Positions 7,154-10,997 of a DNA stretch of 10,997 nucleotides are shown in pieces. The position numbers and the translations under genes are program-made. The notes below the pieces were generated by a model. It made no database searches. It saw nothing but the letters and a program-made list of their open reading frames with translations, and had not been told where the DNA came from. Within the stretch, counting starts at the first letter, position 1. Every line of letters begins with the position of its first letter. Source of the stretch: Desulfobacterales bacterium (GTDB taxonomy: Bacteria; Desulfobacterota; Desulfobacteria; Desulfobacterales; Desulfobacteraceae); NCBI GenBank assembly GCA_022361315.1, contig JAKSBB010000955.1:1-10997 (forward strand), written 5' to 3'.

Positions 7154-8080
7154 CTATAATGTCTCGGATACCCCTTCTGATGGTACCCCGGCGGATTTTT
7201 TCCGGGGAGCCAGCGCCATGATGAAGATACCGGACAATACCATTGCCATCCCAATCCCGTGGGAGGAAGTAAAGACTTCCTTTAGAAAGAGGCAGGACAA
7301 CACTACCCCGCTCACCGGCATCACCGCCGTAAAGATACCGGCCACGGCTCCGGACACCCGGGACACCCCTCTGAACCAGAGGATATAGGCAAGTACCGTA
7401 AACACAGCCCCGAAATATATCATTGCCAGCCAGGCCCCTTTGCTTACCGCTGAAAAATCAAATGTTAAACTTTGATACAGGGCAAAGGGAAGAAACATGG
7501 CAAATCCGGCGAAGCAAAGATAAGCCGTTAACGCCATATTCGACAGGGCCGGGGAGATGCTTTTCCGCATGAGCAGAAAGACGGCCTCCCCCACCACCGC
7601 CCCCACCATCATCAGGTTACCGGTCAGATGCGCTGTGGAAAGGCCGCCTCCGGTAAGACCGTTGACACTGATTACCCCGCCCACAGCCAAAAGTACGGCC
7701 ACCATCTGAAATACGCCCGGCCGCTCCCTGAACAGGATAAAGGCCACCACCGCCATCATAGCCGGAGAGGTACTGGTAATAATACCGGCTTCAATGGCAG
7801 AGGTATACCGGAGTCCCAGCAGCACCAGCGCCGTGAATACAAACTGCCCGCAAAAGGCCATTCCCAGAAGACGAGTCAAATCTTTGCGGTCGGGTTTGTA
7901 AAAGCCGCCTTCCGTTTTAATCAACAGCGGCAGCATGACTGCCGAAGCAATGGCAAACCGGATGCATGATGCCAGGAAAACCGGAAATTCCGCTGTGATC
8001 ACCTTACCGAAAACCACGGAACTGCCGACGATAATCATGGCCAGGGTCAGGTTGGCCCATGCGGATATCTGGTGTTTCAT
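7154..8080 (-). CDS. EamA/DMT-superfamily transporter
   Basis: A 308-residue integral membrane protein with about ten hydrophobic helices in two tandem EamA repeats (about residues 10-140 and 150-292). Family marks include ASCIRFAIA after helix 2, GLRYTSAIEAGIITSTSPAMMAVVAFILFRE closing repeat one (given here only by its ends, GLRYTSA and LFRE), and AGIFTAVMPVSGVVLS with LKE in repeat two. Members export or import small metabolites such as amino acids, and the substrate cannot be read from sequence. The C-terminal tail is short, basic then polar. The start is ATG with AGGGAG a few bases upstream on the minus strand. It diverges from the flavoprotein gene, with its own promoter in the shared 236-bp region. 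Confidence 0.93.
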   Translation of the reverse strand: MKHQISAWANLTLAMIIVGSSVVFGKVITAEFPVFLASCIRFAIASAVMLPLLIKTEGGFYKPDRKDLTRLLGMAFCGQFVFTALVLLGLRYTSAIEAGIITSTSPAMMAVVAFILFRERPGVFQMVAVLLAVGGVISVNGLTGGGLSTAHLTGNLMMVGAVVGEAVFLLMRKSISPALSNMALTAYLCFAGFAMFLPFALYQSLTFDFSAVSKGAWLAMIYFGAVFTVLAYILWFRGVSRVSGAVAGIFTAVMPVSGVVLSCLFLKEVFTSSHGIGMAMVLSGIFIMALAPRKKSAGVPSEGVSETL

Positions 8081-8110
8081 TCTTTAATCTCCCTTTGGAT
8101 GTTTAATTTA

Positions 8111-8138
8111 TTTATATTCTGCGTGGAGATTCTGTCAC
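8111..8138 (-). promoter_or_regulatory. sigma70-type promoter for the EamA transporter
   Basis: Read on the minus strand, GTGACA (8138-8133) and TATAAA (8116-8111) are 16 bp apart and each matches consensus at five of six positions. Transcription would start near 8105, giving a leader of roughly 25 nt that includes the AGGGAG ribosome site. Confidence 0.55.
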
Positions 8139-8142
8139 AGAA
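8130..8142. promoter_or_regulatory. 13-bp palindrome TTCTGT-C-ACAGAA, candidate operator
   Basis: The two 6-bp arms are perfectly complementary around one central base. The site covers the -35 box of the transporter promoter, so a bound dimer would be expected to block polymerase there. No regulator gene is adjacent. Confidence 0.45.
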
Positions 8143-8185
8143 ATTCGGCGCCATCTTGGATAATATTGCCACATCTGTAGGAATA

Positions 8186-8224
8186 CTGATGGCCTTGAAA
8201 CACTGATCAGAAAAAAAATCTGAT
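8186..8224 (+). repeat. three CTGAT words at exact 17-bp spacing, last two within an inverted repeat
   Basis: CTGAT begins at 8186, 8203 and 8220. The first two share ACTGAT. The third also forms the right arm of an inverted repeat (ATCAGA 8206-8211, TCTGAT 8219-8224) around a seven-A loop. It lies just upstream of the weak promoter candidate for the flavoprotein gene. Confidence 0.35.
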
Positions 8225-8285
8225 TTACCCCTTTTCCCCATTGAAAACTAAAGAAAACAGACTAAGTTATTCTTTTTTAACAAGC

Positions 8286-8302
8286 AGCGCCCACCAGGCG
8301 CT
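8286..8302 (+). promoter_or_regulatory. hairpin AGCGCC-cacca-GGCGCT before the flavoprotein ribosome site
   Basis: A 6-bp GC-rich stem with a 5-nt loop ends two bases before GAAGGA (8305-8310) and 14 bases before the ATG. In the mRNA it could stabilise the 5' end or modulate initiation. Confidence 0.35.
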
Positions 8303-8316
8303 TCGAAGGATATAAA

Positions 8317-10035
8317 ATGGCAAAACGAATCATCATCATAGGCGCAGTGGCCTTAGGGCCCAAAGTGGCCTGCCGCCTGAGACGGCTGGACCCGGAAGCA
8401 GAAATAACAGTTATTGACAGAGACAGTCTCATTTCCTACGGGGGATGCGGCATCCCTTATTATATCGGCGGCGATATCACGGATATCGAAGAACTCTTCT
8501 CCACAACCTCCCATGCGGTTCGTGATCCGGAGTTTTTCAAGACATGCAAGGGCATTCAAATCATTCCCAGGGTTGAAGCCACGGCCATCAACCGGGCGGA
8601 GAAACAGGTGATTGTCAGACACCTGGACAATGATACGGAAGAGGCGCTGGCCTATGACAAACTGGTCATTGCCGCCGGTGCCACCCCCATTACACCGCCG
8701 ATTCCGGGGGCGGACCTCCCCCGGGTCTGCACCGTCTCCAACCTTCATTCCGCCAAGCATATCAAAGAAATGATTGCCCAGGGCGGCGTGGGAAAAGCCG
8801 TTGTGATCGGTGCCGGTGCCATCGGTATTGAAATGGCCGAGGCACTCACGGATCTCTGGGGGGTGGAAACCACCCTGGTGGAGATGGCGGACCAGGTGCT
8901 GCCGGCAGCCATAGGCAAAAACATTGCCCGCATGGTGGAAAATCAGCTGGAAAAGAACGAGGTGCAGGTGATGATTTCCAAACAGGTCACCCGGATCTTA
9001 GGCGATCCGGATACCGGTGTCACCGGGGTGGAAATCGACGGTGAGGCGTTGGCCTGCGACCTGGTGGTCATGTCCGCGGGTGTGCGCCCCAATACCCGGT
9101 TTGCCTCCGAGGCCGGCCTAGCCGTGGGCAACAGCGGCGCCCTTATCGTGGACCGTAATCTGAGAACCACAGATCCGAATATCTACGCCGGCGGAGACTG
9201 CATTGAAATGCGTAACCTGGTGAGCGGAGAAAACATCACCATGCCCCTGGGCTCCCTTGCCAACCGCCAGGGCCGGATCATCGCCAACAACATCCACGGC
9301 AGGGCCTCGCAATTCAAGGGCACCGTGGGCACCTTCTGCATCAAGGTGTTTGATATGGGCGCGGCCACCGCCGGACTGACGGTAGCCCAGGCCAAGGCTG
9401 CGGGATTTGACCCGGTCCATGCCCTGGTGGCCCAGTTCGACCGGGCCCATTTTTACCCGGAATCCAAATTCATGTTCATTCAGCTCATTGCGGACCGGGC
9501 CACCCGGAAGATCCTCGGGGTGGAAGCCATCGGCGCGCAGTCCGATGCAGTCAAGGCCCGGGTGGACGCCATCGCCCCCCTGCTGGGCACCGGTCTGGAT
9601 GTGGATGATGTCTGTGTCCTTGAAACCGGATACGCCCCGCCCTTGGCCTCGGCCATGGATATCATCAACAATGCGGGTAACGTCCTGGACAATATCTTTG
9701 AAGGCCGGAATACCCCCATTGATATGCTGGATTTCCTGGAATTATTTGAAAAAGAAGAGATCCGCGTACTGGATCTCCGGGACCCGTCAGAGGCAGCCCC
9801 CTTCATCTCCCGTCACGGCAACCGGTGGCTGAATATCCCCCAGTCGGAACTGCGACAGCGGTTTGAAGAATTGCCCCGGGATGAAGACCTGTTCCTGATC
9901 TGCGGCACCGGAGCCAGATCCTACGAATGCCAGGTATTCCTGAACCAAATGGGGTTTGACCGGGTTAGAAACGTCCAGGGCGGATACGCGGTATTGGCCA
10001 TGACGGCGCCGGAGTTTATCCCCGAAGCGGAGTAA
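8317..10035 (+). CDS. CoA-disulfide reductase / NADH-dependent persulfide reductase-like flavoprotein with C-terminal rhodanese domain
   Basis: A 572-residue fusion of the CoADR-Rhd (Npsr-like) family. Known members use NAD(P)H and FAD to reduce CoA disulfide, CoA persulfide or polysulfide. Visible parts: FAD-binding IIIIGAVALG (5-14), the single redox cysteine Cys44 in YGGCGIPYY, NAD-binding VIGAGAIGIEMAEAL (163-177), second FAD motif IYAGGDC (289-295), dimerisation domain about 340-455 with HFYP and the conserved Tyr439 of GYAPP, and a rhodanese domain from about 468 with catalytic Cys529 in CGTGARS. The single-Cys arrangement separates it from two-Cys disulfide reductases. The first glycine motif differs from the usual GGVAAG form. 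There is no signal peptide, so it is cytoplasmic. The family fits sulfane-sulfur handling or CoA redox balance in an anaerobe. GAAGGA precedes the ATG, and a strong hairpin follows the stop. Confidence 0.94.
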   Translation: MAKRIIIIGAVALGPKVACRLRRLDPEAEITVIDRDSLISYGGCGIPYYIGGDITDIEELFSTTSHAVRDPEFFKTCKGIQIIPRVEATAINRAEKQVIVRHLDNDTEEALAYDKLVIAAGATPITPPIPGADLPRVCTVSNLHSAKHIKEMIAQGGVGKAVVIGAGAIGIEMAEALTDLWGVETTLVEMADQVLPAAIGKNIARMVENQLEKNEVQVMISKQVTRILGDPDTGVTGVEIDGEALACDLVVMSAGVRPNTRFASEAGLAVGNSGALIVDRNLRTTDPNIYAGGDCIEMRNLVSGENITMPLGSLANRQGRIIANNIHGRASQFKGTVGTFCIKVFDMGAATAGLTVAQAKAAGFDPVHALVAQFDRAHFYPESKFMFIQLIADRATRKILGVEAIGAQSDAVKARVDAIAPLLGTGLDVDDVCVLETGYAPPLASAMDIINNAGNVLDNIFEGRNTPIDMLDFLELFEKEEIRVLDLRDPSEAAPFISRHGNRWLNIPQSELRQRFEELPRDEDLFLICGTGARSYECQVFLNQMGFDRVRNVQGGYAVLAMTAPEFIPEAE

Positions 10036-10041
10036 AAAAAC

Positions 10042-10093
10042 AGCAAAGCAGTCTGCCCGCTTGAATAGCAGCTTTACGGCAGACTGCTTTGCT
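10042..10093. terminator. bidirectional intrinsic terminator (16-bp perfect stem) between convergent genes
   Basis: AGCAAAGCAGTCTGCC (10042-10057) pairs perfectly with 10078-10093 around a 20-nt loop. On the minus strand the stem is followed one base later by seven T (the A run at 10034-10040), so it is a strong terminator for the Nudix/DUF218 operon. On the plus strand only TTATT follows, so it is weaker for the flavoprotein gene. Its right arm reaches into the Nudix stop codon. Confidence 0.85.
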
Positions 10094-10512
10094 TATTGGT
10101 CCGGTTCCGGCTGATACCCCTGGGCCAGAAGATTTTTCAGGGAGAGAAACAACGGCTCCGGGAACTGCCCCCATCGGAACCACGCCCATTCTTCGCATTT
10201 ATCCGGCTCCATGATCTCAGCCTCTCCGGATCGATGTTCGGCCCGGACGAAGAGCGTTGCATAATGCTTGTTCTCGTTCACAAAAACGTCGTTGGTAAAT
10301 GCCTGGTGACTGGTACAGCCGATCTCAAGCCCTGTTTCTTCCATCACCTCCCGCCGGGCGCATTCCTCTATGGATTCTCCATACTCCAAATGTCCCCCCG
10401 GAAAGGCCCAGGTGCCGCTGCCGTGGGCCCCCTTACGCCTGCCCAGCAATACCTTCCCCTCCCGGAAAACCATAACGGCCACCCCCACTGCAGGACGAAC
10501 CGGCGTGCTCAT
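10093..10512 (-). CDS. Nudix hydrolase, NUDT15/MutT-like
   Basis: This 139-residue Nudix enzyme should hydrolyse a nucleoside diphosphate linked to another group, with Mg. The Nudix box is perfect: Gly40, five residues, Glu46, seven residues, Arg54-Glu55, then Glu58-Glu59 and Gly61-Leu62. The surrounding sequence strongly resembles the NUDT15 group of nucleoside triphosphate pyrophosphatases: GAHGSGTWAFPGGHLEYGE, then TNDVFVNENKHY, a glutamate-rich EPDKCEEW stretch and a QGYQP end. Substrates such as modified or ordinary (d)NTPs are plausible but not determined by sequence. GGGAGG lies just before the ATG, which overlaps the stop of the upstream DUF218 gene as ATGA, so the two are translationally coupled. 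The gene ends at the terminator hairpin. Confidence 0.95.
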   Translation of the reverse strand: MSTPVRPAVGVAVMVFREGKVLLGRRKGAHGSGTWAFPGGHLEYGESIEECARREVMEETGLEIGCTSHQAFTNDVFVNENKHYATLFVRAEHRSGEAEIMEPDKCEEWAWFRWGQFPEPLFLSLKNLLAQGYQPEPDQ

Positions 10513-10997
10513 TTAACACCTCCCGCCGGAGGAAACAAAGCGGATGTTTTTCCGGCCAGATAATAGGCTACCAGCCCGACCCATTCCTTGATACCGGTTT
10601 GAAGGGCATCCAGATTGTTCAAAAAATCCCAGGTCAGTTTTAACCCTGAAACTTCGCTGCCGGCAGGGGCTGTCCGATGGTCCACGGGAAAGGGAATTAC
10701 CGGCCATCCAAGTTCTTCGAAAATGCCCACGGACCGGGGCATATGCCAGGCCGTGGTTATCAACACCCAGTTCTCACCGGGCTTGGGGTTGACCAGGTTA
10801 TAACTGTTGACACCGTTTTCAAATGTATTTCTGGAGTTCGATTCAAACAAAATACGCTCAACATCAATACCGAGTTCTACAAATAGCCGTTTGGCCACAT
10901 CCGCAGATTTATATGCCTGTTTTGTCAGTTCCCCTGTGCCACCGGTAAACACGAATTTCGCATCCGGATAATCTCTCATCAGTTTTAAAAAATAAAA
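10509..10997 (-). CDS. DUF218 (YdcF/SanA/ElyC-like) protein, 5' end beyond the window
   Basis: The 3' part (about 160 residues) of a DUF218 protein. The family includes SanA and ElyC, linked to envelope integrity and lipid-carrier metabolism in E. coli, and YdcF; the biochemical activity is unsettled. Visible marks: FVFTGGTGEL, KSADVAKRLFVELGID, SNSRNTFENGVNSYNL, a strand plus TTAWHMPRSVGIFEELGW, and the usual tail KEWVGLVAYYLAGKTSALFP. The first Met in view (10979) precedes RDYPDAKFVFTGG, but the frame is open to the edge and homologues have a longer N-terminus, so the true start lies right of 10997. Any N-terminal membrane anchor would be out of view. Its TGA overlaps the Nudix ATG. Confidence 0.9.
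   Translation of the reverse strand, partial: FYFLKLMRDYPDAKFVFTGGTGELTKQAYKSADVAKRLFVELGIDVERILFESNSRNTFENGVNSYNLVNPKPGENWVLITTAWHMPRSVGIFEELGWPVIPFPVDHRTAPAGSEVSGLKLTWDFLNNLDALQTGIKEWVGLVAYYLAGKTSALFPPAGGVK

Larger units (their letters stand above)
8081..8316. other. 236-bp divergent control region between transporter and flavoprotein genes
   Basis: This AT-rich gap serves two divergent genes. On the transporter side it holds a good promoter with an overlapping palindrome. On the flavoprotein side there are three CTGAT words at 17-bp spacing, a weak candidate promoter (TTGAAA at 8241-8246, TAAGTT at 8263-8268, 16-bp spacer) and a small hairpin before the ribosome site GAAGGA (8305-8310). 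I see no small gene in it. Confidence 0.6.

Noticed and set aside
7186..7207. CCCCGG ... CCGGGG inverted repeat near the end of the transporter gene as a terminator
   Set aside because: It lies inside the coding sequence on the minus strand and no T run follows the stem on either strand; the T run is in the loop.
8206..8224. ATCAGA-A7-TCTGAT as an intrinsic terminator
   Set aside because: No gene ends there, the stem is short and AT-rich, and the A run is in the loop, not after the stem. Kept only as part of the repeat observation.
10096..10563. Plus-strand open frame opposite the Nudix gene
   Set aside because: The minus strand carries a perfect Nudix box, a ribosome site and ATGA coupling; the plus frame has no recognisable features.

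Overview
The window looks like ordinary chromosomal DNA from an anaerobic, moderately GC-rich Gram-negative bacterium. A sulfate reducer of the Desulfobacterota (Desulfobacterales-like) is my best guess. That rests on a DUF362/ferredoxin protein, a CoA-disulfide-reductase/rhodanese flavoprotein and the general style of the proteins. It is inferred from recognition, not from a search. There are ten protein genes. I see no RNA genes, insertion sequences, CRISPR or phage genes, and coding density is high.

Left block (1-3985, + strand): the 3' part of panB (ketopantoate hydroxymethyltransferase), a 421-residue protein I do not recognise, and a 627-residue amino-acid dehydrogenase of the Glu/Leu/Phe/Val family with a C-terminal pair of CBS domains. 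Gaps of 36 and 29 bp with good ribosome binding sites suggest one operon. The dehydrogenase lacks the two residues that hold the glutamate side-chain carboxylate and resembles leucine/valine dehydrogenase there. Valine deamination gives 2-oxoisovalerate, the substrate of PanB, so the block may be a branched-chain amino acid / 2-oxoacid module gated by nucleotide sensing.

Middle block (4106-7138, + strand): a DUF362 protein with two [4Fe-4S] motifs, an ECF sigma factor, a small soluble zinc-finger anti-sigma factor and a protein with a C-terminal J domain. Gaps are 11 bp, an ATGA overlap and 2 bp, so they are almost surely co-transcribed. A candidate sigma70-type promoter with an 8-bp direct repeat lies in the 120-bp gap before the block. 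The set reads as a cytoplasmic stress or redox response unit. The signal and the regulon are not visible here.

Right block: an EamA-type transporter (minus, 7154-8080) and a CoA-disulfide reductase-like flavoprotein with a rhodanese domain (plus, 8317-10035) diverge from a 236-bp control region. That region holds a good promoter and a 13-bp palindrome on the transporter side, and repeated CTGAT words on the other side. A strong hairpin at 10042-10093 separates the flavoprotein from a convergent pair on the minus strand, a NUDT15-like Nudix hydrolase and a DUF218 (YdcF/ElyC-like) protein that runs off the right edge. The two overlap by ATGA.
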